From NCBI GenBank assembly GCA_963169695.1, contig CAUJDS010000014.1, forward strand, positions 1 through 40,040: a stretch of 40,040 nt of DNA, in the 5' to 3' direction. Made by a program: the position numbers and the translations under genes. Under the pieces are notes generated by a model. The model did not search any database. It saw only the letters and a list, made by a program, of their open reading frames with translations, and was not told the DNA's origin. This stretch comes from Bdellovibrionota bacterium (GTDB lineage Bacteria > Bdellovibrionota > UBA1018 > CAUJDS01). How positions within the stretch are numbered: position 1 is the stretch's first letter; every line of letters begins with the position of its first letter. This document shows, piece by piece, positions 23,852 to 31,553 of this stretch.

Positions 23852-25160
23852 TCTTCTCGTCCTTTGTTCAACCGTAAGGGGATGGGCCAAGGATGAGGTT
23901 GATGTTTCGGTCGCGATGGAAGTCCATCGATTGAACAACGGATTGCGTGTGATCCTTTTGCCAGATCCCAGTAGTCGGGTCATCTCGTACCAAACATGGG
24001 TACGGGTAGGATCCGTGGATGAGCTACCGGGCAAGACCGGCATTGCTCACCTTTTTGAGCATTTGATGTTTAAAGGCACTCCCAAATTTGCGGCTCGCGA
24101 ATTTTTTCAGCGTCTCGAGACACGAGGAGCCACCGTCAACGCGTATACAGCAAGGGACTACACTGTCTTCTATGAGGACTTTATTCCTCCGCTCTTACCA
24201 ACCGCTATTGAGTTGGAATCGGACCGCTTGGCCAACCTTCGCATTGAGGCCGAGAAGCTTGAGATCGAAAAGCAAGTTGTGATGGAGGAGCTAGAACTTC
24301 GCGAGAAGAATTCTCCAAGCGGTAAAATGCAAGAATCGCTTTGGGGGCTTGCCTACACGAGGCACCCTTATCAGAATCCCGTCATAGGACAGCCTTGGGA
24401 CATCCTTCATTTGACTGCCAAGGATCTCAATGATTTTTTTGCCAGATACTACGTAGCTTCTAATGTCACACTTGTTATTTCGGGTGATATTCAGCCTAAA
24501 ACCTTGCTCGAAAAAATCACCGCAGCTTATGGAAAGTTGCCTGAGCGACCGGTACCCAGCAGGTCCGTGACTGCAGAACCGTCTCAAGGCGCAGAAAGAA
24601 GGCTGCGAATGAAGGACCATGTAGCTGGGACTTCATTCATGCAGGGCCATCATGTTTCTTCGGCGTTTGACCAAGATTCTTATGCGCTTGATGTGCTTGC
24701 GAGCATCTTATTTGATGGAGAAGCTTCTCGTGCCCATCGTCGTATGGTCGAGGAAGAAGACTTGCTCCTTCTGATGAGTGGAACTGCCTACACGCCAACT
24801 TACCCAGGTTTATTTACGATCAGCGGATACTTGCAGCAAGGTGCGCAGCTTTCTAAGGTTGAAGCTTCTTTGGAGCGGTTGATTTCTGAGGTGCAGACCA
24901 AAGGAGTTCAAGAAAGCGAAGTGAAGGCCGCGGTCCGAAAACTTACGGTAGATATGGTTGAAGGAATTCGAAGTCCCTTCGGCTTAGGTCAGTTGGTGGG
25001 GACCTCTCAGATGGTGCTTGGAGAAGCCGAGCGATTCAAGAGTGATTTGCAGAAATACCTTTTGGTGACACCAGAGGCTGTAAAGAAAGTTGCCTTGAAA
25101 TATTTCACTCCCGATAATCGGACCTTCATTTATACGACGCCAGAGGGAGCCAAGAAATGA
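23823..25160 (+). CDS. M16 zinc peptidase, catalytic partner
   Basis: The 445-residue exported protein has a signal peptide (about 1-22, 'VLLTSLLVLCSTVRGWA') and two M16 domains. The inverted zinc motif H-x-x-E-H is intact: H76, E79, H80 in 'GIAHLFEHLMFKGTP'. A downstream glutamate in 'EKQVVMEELELREKN' is in place for the third ligand. 'HPYQNPVIGQPWDI' and the second-domain 'VLASILFDGEASRAHR' fit the pitrilysin/processing-peptidase family. The frame continues back to 23721, but the ATG at 23823 gives the signal peptide, with AAAGGG upstream. It is followed by a degenerate partner with an ATGA overlap, the standard bacterial two-gene layout. It is predicted to degrade peptides in the periplasm. 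Confidence 0.9.
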   Translation: MLPIRVLLTSLLVLCSTVRGWAKDEVDVSVAMEVHRLNNGLRVILLPDPSSRVISYQTWVRVGSVDELPGKTGIAHLFEHLMFKGTPKFAAREFFQRLETRGATVNAYTARDYTVFYEDFIPPLLPTAIELESDRLANLRIEAEKLEIEKQVVMEELELREKNSPSGKMQESLWGLAYTRHPYQNPVIGQPWDILHLTAKDLNDFFARYYVASNVTLVISGDIQPKTLLEKITAAYGKLPERPVPSRSVTAEPSQGAERRLRMKDHVAGTSFMQGHHVSSAFDQDSYALDVLASILFDGEASRAHRRMVEEEDLLLLMSGTAYTPTYPGLFTISGYLQQGAQLSKVEASLERLISEVQTKGVQESEVKAAVRKLTVDMVEGIRSPFGLGQLVGTSQMVLGEAERFKSDLQKYLLVTPEAVKKVALKYFTPDNRTFIYTTPEGAKK

Positions 25161-26596
25161 AGCGACTAGGATTGGCCGTATTTTTTGCAACGAGCATTTG
25201 TACAGCGTATTCAGCGGATCCAGCTATTCCTGGATTTGATGAGTGGGTCCATCAGGTCAAGCTTCCTACTCCGGAGATCGAGAAGCTTCCCAATGGCTTG
25301 ACACTAGCCTGGTATCCCGATGGCCGACTTCCAATTTTGGAATTGGTCGCTATGGTTCAAGCAGGATCCATGCGCGATAAAATGGGTAAGTCTGGGACGG
25401 CGAGCCTCTTGGGTTCGCTCTTAGATCGTGGATCAGGTGGTATGGGATCTAGCGAATGGCTGCAGCACCTCAGTGATTTGGGCGCCAGCCACTCCATCAG
25501 TGCCGATGATGAGACAACAACAGTGTCGGTTCGAGGACTTTCGGGCGATTCGGATGTTCTCTTGAAGTACCTCAGTGAAATGCTTTTGAAGCCAGACTTG
25601 ACTCAGAAGGAGTTTGATCGAAGCAAGAAACTGACGCTCGATCAGTGGCGCCACTTAGGTGACAATAGTTCGAGTCTAAGTGCCATGGCTTTTTATCGAT
25701 GGATCACCCAAGGGACCGACTACGCACGAGGAGCCATGGGCTCGTTGGATGAGCTCAAGAAAATTGATCGCAAAGATGTTGTTGATTTTCACCGCACCAG
25801 TTTTTTGCCACAGGCGACGATACTAGTTGTCGTGGGCCGTGTAGACAAAGGAAAATTTCGAGAGCGCTTGGTGAAGGAGTTTGGAAGCTGGTCCGCTCCA
25901 AAGGTACCAAGCAAAGTTGCAAAATCTGCTGTTTTGCCCAAAGCTAAATTTCCTTCCATTCCTTCCTCACTGGGAGGAGTTCTGATTGAACGTAAAGGTG
26001 CGAGTCAGGCCCAAGTCCTGATGGGAATGCCAAGTGTGCTGTATCGGCATCCTGATCACTACGCCTTGATCGTCGCCAATGCATTGTTGGGCGAGTATTT
26101 TGGAAGTCGCTTGAATACGGTAGTTCGTGATCAATTGGGTTTGACCTATTCGATTGCGAGTTCTTTTACTTACTTTCGAGATTACGCGTTCTTTTCGATC
26201 CAGTCTTCGACTCGCAATGAAACCGTCGGAAAGCTGATTCAAGAAATACGGAAGCAGATGGAGCTATTGGCTACTAAGGGCGTGACTGATACCGAAGTTG
26301 AAGAAGCCAAACGCTATTTATTGGGACAATTTCCGGTCAAAATGTCTAGCGTTGGTTCTGTCGCTTCTCGATGGCTAGGAGGTTACGTCTATGACCTCGG
26401 GCCTGACTACCTGAATGAGTTGATACCCAAAGTACATGCCGTCACGGCGGCTCAAGTCAACGCGGCGGTGAAAAAGCACCTTGCACCAAAAAACGTAAGA
26501 GTAGTCGTGTCGGGCGATACTGCAGAACTTCAGAAGCAGCTTAAGAAATCCGGCCTTAAGCCTTTCAAGGCGCTGACGGAGAAAGATCTTCTTTGA
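25157..26596 (+). CDS. M16 peptidase-like protein, non-catalytic partner
   Basis: The 479-residue exported homologue of the preceding protein has a signal peptide 'LAVFFATSICTAYSA' (about 4-19). At the place of H-x-x-E-H it has S-L-L-G-S ('GTASLLGSLLDRGSGG'), so it cannot bind catalytic zinc. The second domain keeps the substrate-binding arginine/tyrosine block 'VVRDQLGLTYSIASSF' typical of the beta/alpha pair complementing the active subunit. It starts on the ATGA overlap (25157-25160) and probably forms a heterodimer with the upstream product, as in mitochondrial processing peptidase and Sphingomonas-type pairs. Its 3' end overlaps the convergent bactofilin gene by 32 nt. Confidence 0.9.
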   Translation: MKRLGLAVFFATSICTAYSADPAIPGFDEWVHQVKLPTPEIEKLPNGLTLAWYPDGRLPILELVAMVQAGSMRDKMGKSGTASLLGSLLDRGSGGMGSSEWLQHLSDLGASHSISADDETTTVSVRGLSGDSDVLLKYLSEMLLKPDLTQKEFDRSKKLTLDQWRHLGDNSSSLSAMAFYRWITQGTDYARGAMGSLDELKKIDRKDVVDFHRTSFLPQATILVVVGRVDKGKFRERLVKEFGSWSAPKVPSKVAKSAVLPKAKFPSIPSSLGGVLIERKGASQAQVLMGMPSVLYRHPDHYALIVANALLGEYFGSRLNTVVRDQLGLTYSIASSFTYFRDYAFFSIQSSTRNETVGKLIQEIRKQMELLATKGVTDTEVEEAKRYLLGQFPVKMSSVGSVASRWLGGYVYDLGPDYLNELIPKVHAVTAAQVNAAVKKHLAPKNVRVVVSGDTAELQKQLKKSGLKPFKALTEKDLL

Positions 26597-26954
26597 GTTG
26601 AGACCTTCTGGTGGATTGTTCTTCCATGCTGCACTGGCCTTCAAAAAATCCGCCGAAAAAAACCTGAAACGAAGGTGACTGCACATTTCCAACAACGCGA
26701 CCCGTTTCTGAAATAACAACTCGCTTACTTGCCGTAATCTCGCCTCGTACAAAGCCATTGATTAGGACAGAATCAGCGTCGATGTTTCCTTCTACGACTC
26801 CAGTTTCTCCCAGGATGAGCGTACTGCCTTCCAATCCTAGGATACTGCCCTTCACGGTTCCGTGCACTCTAGCGGAGTGTTGAATGGTCAGGGTCCCTTC
26901 CACGGTGGTGCCCTCAGACAATAAGTTGATTCGCGTTTCTTCAATGGGATCCAT
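26565..26954 (-). CDS. bactofilin (polymer-forming cytoskeletal protein)
   Basis: The 129-residue protein is almost entirely the bactofilin (DUF583) beta-helix: repeated turns such as 'EGTTVEGTLTIQHSARVHG', 'GSTLILGETGVVEGNIDAD' and 'ITASKRVVISETGRVVGN'. Bactofilins polymerise without nucleotide and localise cell-wall enzymes or shape-determining factors. The C-terminal tail (about 105-129) is polar. Its start overlaps the end of the upstream membrane-protein gene by 14 nt, so the two are translationally coupled and likely partners. Its 3' end runs 32 nt into the convergent M16 gene. Confidence 0.9.
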   Translation of the reverse strand: MDPIEETRINLLSEGTTVEGTLTIQHSARVHGTVKGSILGLEGSTLILGETGVVEGNIDADSVLINGFVRGEITASKRVVISETGRVVGNVQSPSFQVFFGGFFEGQCSMEEQSTRRSQLKEDLSPSAP

Positions 26955-27801
26955 CTAGTCCTCCCTCGGGATTTGAGCCTTCATCTTCTACGGGAGGAGG
27001 AGCGGGCTGTTCGTTTTGCGCATCAGCACCAGATTGATCAAGCGCTTGAACAGAGGCTGTCTGACTAAGCAATAATTGATCTCTCGTATTAAAAAGCAGA
27101 ATTTGAACCGAATCGATAATTTTGGAATGTGCGATGGGCTTAAATTCAGCTTTGATTGCACGATACCGCGAGACAGAGAAAGACTCTCCTTTGTTGACCT
27201 GAAGGATGTGCGCAGGATTGTCCTGACTCAGAATTCCACGAGGATACCCCATCAAATGAGAAGGGCCTCTCGCCAAAATCAATATCCTTCCACGCTGATT
27301 GCCTTGATCATTGGCAACGTACTCAATTGCCGAGTCGACATAGATGGCATTTTTTCGATAAGTTACAGATATTTTTGGAAGTCGTATGCGTGGATCGATA
27401 CCTGCTGGAAGGTTTTCGACCTGACTAGGAAGAAATCGGTAGGGTAGTGGACCCACAAGTTCGGACCCCTCTGATCTTCCGTTGGTTGCTTTGTCTCCGT
27501 CTCGAGCAATGTCTTTGTTTTCGTCCACGAGGCCGCTTTTTCCCTTCAAAGCATGGTAGGCGATTTCCATTTCTGAGAGGTCACGCTCCAGCTGCTTGAC
27601 GTGAGTGGGATCCATCCTAGAAAGCTCTTGGTAAGATTGGACGCTGAGTACCACCGCGACGAGGGTTGCAATGCCAGCAAAGGTCAGTCCTAATCCCAGA
27701 CGAGAGATCCACCGAAGAGGAACCCGAAACGTTCGAGACGCCAACTGGTCTTTGAAGATCAGAATGGTCAATTCATTGGGAGTCTTGGCTTTAAGCGTCA
27801 A
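26941..27801 (-). CDS. single-pass membrane protein encoded with bactofilin
   Basis: The 286-residue protein has a basic cytoplasmic N-terminus, a TM helix at about 33-54 ('LGLGLTFAGIATLVAVVLSV'), a short coiled segment ('QLERDLSEMEIAYHALKGK'), and a periplasmic beta-rich domain (about 130-250) with a Pro-rich acidic tail. The N-terminal layout is like that of membrane M23 peptidases found next to bactofilins, but I see no LytM H-x-x-x-D or H-x-H motifs, so no peptidase activity is supported. Start is TTG at 27801. A candidate promoter lies 30 nt upstream. Overlap with the bactofilin gene suggests it anchors or guides the bactofilin polymer. Family not recognised. Confidence 0.72.
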   Translation of the reverse strand: MTLKAKTPNELTILIFKDQLASRTFRVPLRWISRLGLGLTFAGIATLVAVVLSVQSYQELSRMDPTHVKQLERDLSEMEIAYHALKGKSGLVDENKDIARDGDKATNGRSEGSELVGPLPYRFLPSQVENLPAGIDPRIRLPKISVTYRKNAIYVDSAIEYVANDQGNQRGRILILARGPSHLMGYPRGILSQDNPAHILQVNKGESFSVSRYRAIKAEFKPIAHSKIIDSVQILLFNTRDQLLLSQTASVQALDQSGADAQNEQPAPPPVEDEGSNPEGGLDGSH

Positions 27802-27837
27802 AGTAATGGCCCCGTGTTTTCAGAATGTTACGCTAAA

Positions 27838-27866
27838 AAAGTATCCTCAGCTCATTTTGCTGTCAA
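27838..27866 (-). promoter_or_regulatory. candidate sigma-70 promoter for the membrane-protein/bactofilin operon
   Basis: On the minus strand a perfect TTGACA (plus-strand 27861-27866) is followed after 17 bp by TACTTT (27838-27843), with GATACT overlapping it. The predicted start lies near 27831, giving a leader of about 30 nt to the TTG at 27801. The -35 box is excellent and the -10 box poor. Confidence 0.42.
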
Positions 27867-27898
27867 TTGAAGCCGGTCTCGGGCCGAAAAGGGAGGTG

Positions 27899-29176
27899 AT
27901 GAAGCTTATCTTGCTAAACCCTTATTTTGACGCCACGCATGCTGTTGTTAAGGCATTGAAAGCAAAGGATATTGCAGTACTTCTCGCAGCAGATTCGGGT
28001 GAGGCTTGGCAATTGCTTCAGCTTCACGGCAAGAGCGTGGACTTGGCCGTGGTACATATTGAGGATCGAAACGAAGCCGGAGACGCAGGATTAGACTTCA
28101 TCATGCACTTTAAGGGCGAGTCGGATTTTTCGGACCTCCCATTTGTGCTGACTACCTCGAGATGGACGGATGAGCAGTGCGCGTCGCATCAAGAAGGACC
28201 TTTGGGTGCTCATGCATACCTCAAGTACCCGTTTTCGGCGGAGCAGCTACTTCAGGTCATTGAAGGGGTTGCTGGGGTGCCCGAAACGACTGCTCCTGTT
28301 CGAATACCTACGCCCCCTCCGCCACCCATTCGCAATACCCAGTTAGATGTTCGAGAAATCTCGATTGAAGGTGAAGGATCGGTTGAACTTGATATGGAGC
28401 CATCCCCCTTTCCATCAAGACCCGAAGCTTTGACAGCTGAGGACGCTCCCTCATTAGAGACCCCCCCGCCTGTACCTCGCCAGTTTTCTAAGCCTATGGG
28501 AGATGCCGTTGTGCCAGGCGGTGCTGCACAATCTCCGGATATAGAGACGCTGAAGTACTACCTCGAGCTTCGTGAACAAGACGTGGCAGCCCTCTCCAAA
28601 GAGTTGGGGGCTATGAAAGATCGCATTCAGTCCCTCAGCCAAGAATCGGATCAAGAAAAATATCGCAATGAGGAGTTAGTCCATCAGGTGAGAGAACTGA
28701 ATGACCAGTTGAAGACGCGTGATCACGAATTGGCTTCTCAACAGGCCCTTCGCGAAAAGGAAGCCCTGGATCTTCAGTTTGAAATCCGCCAGAAGAACGA
28801 CAAAATCAGAGGATTTGAGCATAAAATCAAAGACGCGAACGAGGAAATAGAAAAGATCAAAGAACGTGTTCGATTAGACATTCGCAAGATTAGGGTCAAA
28901 GAAAAAGAGTTACAAAATAAACTAGAAGTCCTTCGCAAGGATTCTGAAGTCCTCATTCATACCCGCGAACAGCGCATCATTGAACTAAAACGACGCTTAG
29001 ATTTAGTGGAATTCAATTTAGATCTCGTACAGGATCAACATTTGAGAGAAAAAGAAAAGAACAAGGAAATGCAGAAAAAGCTCAATCGAGCCTCGCAAGC
29101 AATGAAGGTTGCTGGTGGAATGCTGGAGACGGACTCCGAGAATGGACCTGGACCGGATTCAAAAAAGGCTTCTTAG
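27899..29176 (+). CDS. pseudo-receiver plus long coiled-coil protein (FrzS-like layout)
   Basis: The 425-residue protein begins with a receiver-like domain (1-125) whose key acids are lost. The usual acidic pair near residue 8 reads N-P ('LILLNPYFDATHAV') and the phospho-acceptor Asp is replaced by His in 'VDLAVVHIEDRN'; the Lys in 'AYLKYPF' remains. A Pro/Glu-rich linker (about 130-210) follows, then about 190 residues of heptad-rich coiled coil (about 212-405, 'REQDVAALSKELGAMKDRIQ'). The layout recalls Myxococcus FrzS, a pseudo-receiver/coiled-coil protein in motility and polarity, but sequence homology to FrzS itself is not shown. The ATG at 27899 has GGGAGG just ahead; the longer frame back to 27671 runs into the divergent gene. 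The diguanylate cyclase follows after 19 nt. Confidence 0.78.
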   Translation: MKLILLNPYFDATHAVVKALKAKDIAVLLAADSGEAWQLLQLHGKSVDLAVVHIEDRNEAGDAGLDFIMHFKGESDFSDLPFVLTTSRWTDEQCASHQEGPLGAHAYLKYPFSAEQLLQVIEGVAGVPETTAPVRIPTPPPPPIRNTQLDVREISIEGEGSVELDMEPSPFPSRPEALTAEDAPSLETPPPVPRQFSKPMGDAVVPGGAAQSPDIETLKYYLELREQDVAALSKELGAMKDRIQSLSQESDQEKYRNEELVHQVRELNDQLKTRDHELASQQALREKEALDLQFEIRQKNDKIRGFEHKIKDANEEIEKIKERVRLDIRKIRVKEKELQNKLEVLRKDSEVLIHTREQRIIELKRRLDLVEFNLDLVQDQHLREKEKNKEMQKKLNRASQAMKVAGGMLETDSENGPGPDSKKAS

Positions 29177-29195
29177 AAAAAGGATTTGAGGAGAA

Positions 29196-30698
29196 ATGGA
29201 TTCCCTTAGTACGATGCGGAAGGGTCGAAGCTCACTGGATGTCTTGCTGATCCAGTCCAATCCTCGAGAGTCCGAAGTGTATTCGGATCTCATCCGCGAA
29301 ATTGCAGACTGCAAGATCGACGTCTTGAGCCGTATTAGCAGTTCCATGGAATGGCTTGCTCGCTCCAACTATCATCTCGTGGTTATCGATTCATCGGAGA
29401 TTGACAGTCCAAGCAAGGATCCAAAGAATAAGACCCAGGCAAATAAAGAAAAGGCTTCACTAGGAAGTTTTGATGGCATCGACGGAATAGGACTTTTGGA
29501 ACGTATTAAGCGGGTGAGTCCCAATACTTCTGTGATCCTCGTCTCTGAAGGAGCCAATGTAGAAAGCGCCGTATCAGCCATTCGTCTCGGCGCGGAAGAC
29601 TATCTCAAGAAGCCCTTCAATCTCGAAAAGTTCAAACTGGCTGTCAAACGAGGGTTGGATCGCAATAAAGTTTTTGAAGGTGCATCAGGTGCGACGGGGT
29701 TTTTCAATTTACTCAATAGCTGTCAGCTCATCTCAGCTACTTTGGATGAGGAAAAAATTTTCTCCATCGTGAAGAGCTACTTGGCCCAAGAGTTGGGTAC
29801 CAATTTTACCGCAATTTATGAGCTCGACGACGGCAATCCTATTCGGGTGGACCACAGTCCTGATCCAGAAGCTACCGAGCGGGCATTGGAAGAAGTGCTC
29901 GAAATTGCTGTCTATTCTGCCAACCCATTTCCGAAGATGTTAGAGGCCGGAGAGATTTCTCGATTCATTGATCGCGGGCAACTCACGCCTGGTCTTTTTG
30001 TTTTTCGACTTCGCTGTGTGGAGCCTAAGGATTATTTTCTGGTAAGCCTGTCTCCGAAGCGACCTTCCAATGTTGAGTCCTTTGAAAATCGTCTGCGACT
30101 GCTTGCTCGGCAAGTGGAGGTGACCGGAAACAACATCAAGGAATTTCAGGGCGTTCGGCAACTGGCTTTTGTGGATGATGCGACCGGGCTCGGCAATACT
30201 CGATACTTAAATGACATTCTGGATCGCGAGATTCAGAATTCTAGGACCCTTAAGCGATCCTTTGCAGTTCTCTTTATTGACGCCGACCATTTCAAGAAAG
30301 TAAATGATTCGCACGGACACCTCATGGGCACTCGCCTTCTCAATGAATTGGGTCAGCACCTTAAGGGCCATGTCCGAGGATCGGATACTGTTTTTCGATA
30401 CGGTGGGGATGAGTTTATTGCGGTCCTTGCACCGTGTGACTTTGAGACGGCTCAAGCGGTAGCAGAGCGCTTTCGGCGATCGGTAGAAAAGAATGCATTC
30501 TGCCAGACCGAGAATGGTGGCATTCACTTTACAGTGTCCATCGGTGTTGCGCTCTACCCCGATCATGCCGATTCCAAGAAACGTGTGATCGAAATTGCCG
30601 ATCACGCCATGTACGAAGCCAAGAAGAAGTCCCGCAATTGCGTGTACGTCGTTCCGCTACCGGCAGCCAAGCCGCCCTTGAAAGCCGCGAAGTCTTAG
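29196..30698 (+). CDS. diguanylate cyclase with N-terminal receiver-like and GAF-like domains
   Basis: The 500-residue protein has a receiver-like domain (about 14-155). It keeps the acceptor Asp in 'YHLVVIDSSEID' and the Lys in 'DYLKKPFN', but the acidic pair is replaced ('VLLIQSNPRES') and about 35 polar residues are inserted after the acceptor strand. A GAF-like region (about 165-320) precedes the GGDEF domain (about 335-490). The active-site signature is intact ('VFRYGGDEFIAVL') and an RxxD product-inhibition site (RGSD) lies five residues before it, so it should make cyclic di-GMP with feedback control. It is probably co-transcribed with the pseudo-receiver protein 19 nt upstream. Confidence 0.9.
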   Translation: MDSLSTMRKGRSSLDVLLIQSNPRESEVYSDLIREIADCKIDVLSRISSSMEWLARSNYHLVVIDSSEIDSPSKDPKNKTQANKEKASLGSFDGIDGIGLLERIKRVSPNTSVILVSEGANVESAVSAIRLGAEDYLKKPFNLEKFKLAVKRGLDRNKVFEGASGATGFFNLLNSCQLISATLDEEKIFSIVKSYLAQELGTNFTAIYELDDGNPIRVDHSPDPEATERALEEVLEIAVYSANPFPKMLEAGEISRFIDRGQLTPGLFVFRLRCVEPKDYFLVSLSPKRPSNVESFENRLRLLARQVEVTGNNIKEFQGVRQLAFVDDATGLGNTRYLNDILDREIQNSRTLKRSFAVLFIDADHFKKVNDSHGHLMGTRLLNELGQHLKGHVRGSDTVFRYGGDEFIAVLAPCDFETAQAVAERFRRSVEKNAFCQTENGGIHFTVSIGVALYPDHADSKKRVIEIADHAMYEAKKKSRNCVYVVPLPAAKPPLKAAKS

Positions 30699-30717
30699 TA
30701 ACCCGGCCCTCAGAATC

Positions 30718-30756
30718 ACCACCAGTGGCGGTCAGGATCTTTTTCTTTAAAGAAAA
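30718..30756 (+). terminator. possible terminator after the diguanylate cyclase gene
   Basis: ACCACC (30718-30723) and GGCGGT (30727-30732) can form a short stem with one mismatch, followed 7 nt later by TTTTTC. Immediately after it lies the perfect 16-bp palindrome TTTTCTTTAAAGAAAA (30741-30756). Neither is a classic GC hairpin directly followed by a U tract, so termination is uncertain. Confidence 0.3.
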
Positions 30757-30763
30757 GTCGCAC

Positions 30764-30791
30764 TTCACTTCCTTGACCCCTCCCCTAAAAT
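30764..30791 (+). promoter_or_regulatory. candidate promoter of the kdsB operon
   Basis: TTCACT (30764-30769) with a 16-bp spacer to TAAAAT (30786-30791) gives a plausible sigma-70 promoter. The start would be near 30798, about 10 nt before the kdsB ATG. No clear Shine-Dalgarno precedes that ATG. Confidence 0.38.
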
Positions 30792-30807
30792 ACGCGATCG
30801 TAGCGCC

Positions 30808-31530
30808 ATGGCAGAACAAGTCATCGCAATCATCCCAGCGCGTCTGGGTTCCACGCGATTACCGCGAAAACCTTTAGTACGTATTCATGGCAAACCTCTG
30901 ATCCAGTGGGTCTATGAGAATGCAAAGCGCTTTGCGTGTTTGGATGAGGTCCTGCTCGCGACAGATAGCGCTGAAGTGGCTGAGGTCGCGCGCGGATTTG
31001 GAGCTGCGGTCGTGATGACGGGATCTCAGCATCTCTCTGGCACCGATCGCGTTGCCGAAGTTGCTCAGAAGTTGTCAGCACCTGTAATTGTCAATTTGCA
31101 AGGTGACGAGCCCCTGATCCGTGAGGCGGATGTTGTCGAAGCGATTGAGTGGGTCAAACGGGGCCGATTCAAGATGGCAACCATGGCCACTCCACTTCAA
31201 AACGAGGAGGACCGCAAGAAACCCCAGGTGGTGAAGGTGGTGGTAGACGCTTCGGGAAAGGCTTTGGATTTCACTCGTCAGTCTGTCGATAGTAAGACTA
31301 ATTTTGTCGGACATCATATGGGGGTGTACGTCTTTGATCGGTCGTTTCTATTGGAGTTTACCAAGTGGTCCCAGCATCCTCGCGAACAAGAAGAGCGTCT
31401 GGAACAGTTGCGGGCGTTGATGCGAGGAGCGGATATTGGGGTTTCGATCGTGGCTTCTCAAAGTTTCGGGATTGATACCCCCGAAGATGTTGAAAAGGCG
31501 GCGCGGCTTCTAGTAAGCATAAAGAAATAG
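30808..31530 (+). CDS. kdsB: 3-deoxy-manno-octulosonate cytidylyltransferase (CMP-Kdo synthetase)
   Basis: The 240-residue enzyme activates Kdo with CTP to make CMP-Kdo for lipid A/inner-core synthesis. Motifs are 'IIPARLGSTRLPRKPL' at 8-23, 'LLATDSAEVAEVA', 'SGTDRVAEVA', 'IVNLQGDEPLI' and 'HHMGVYVFDRSFL'. Length and motif order match E. coli KdsB (248). First gene of a cluster with CTP synthase, KdsA and KdsC, so both the sugar and the nucleotide donor pathways are encoded together. Confidence 0.97.
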   Translation: MAEQVIAIIPARLGSTRLPRKPLVRIHGKPLIQWVYENAKRFACLDEVLLATDSAEVAEVARGFGAAVVMTGSQHLSGTDRVAEVAQKLSAPVIVNLQGDEPLIREADVVEAIEWVKRGRFKMATMATPLQNEEDRKKPQVVKVVVDASGKALDFTRQSVDSKTNFVGHHMGVYVFDRSFLLEFTKWSQHPREQEERLEQLRALMRGADIGVSIVASQSFGIDTPEDVEKAARLLVSIKK

Positions 31531-31553
31531 ACTGTGAGGATTGAGGCATCAGC

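Noticed and set aside
30741-30756. TTTTCTTTAAAGAAAA palindrome as an operator
   Set aside because: A pure A/T-rich palindrome of this size can arise by chance and it lies between two genes without a repeated partner; kept only as part of the possible terminator.
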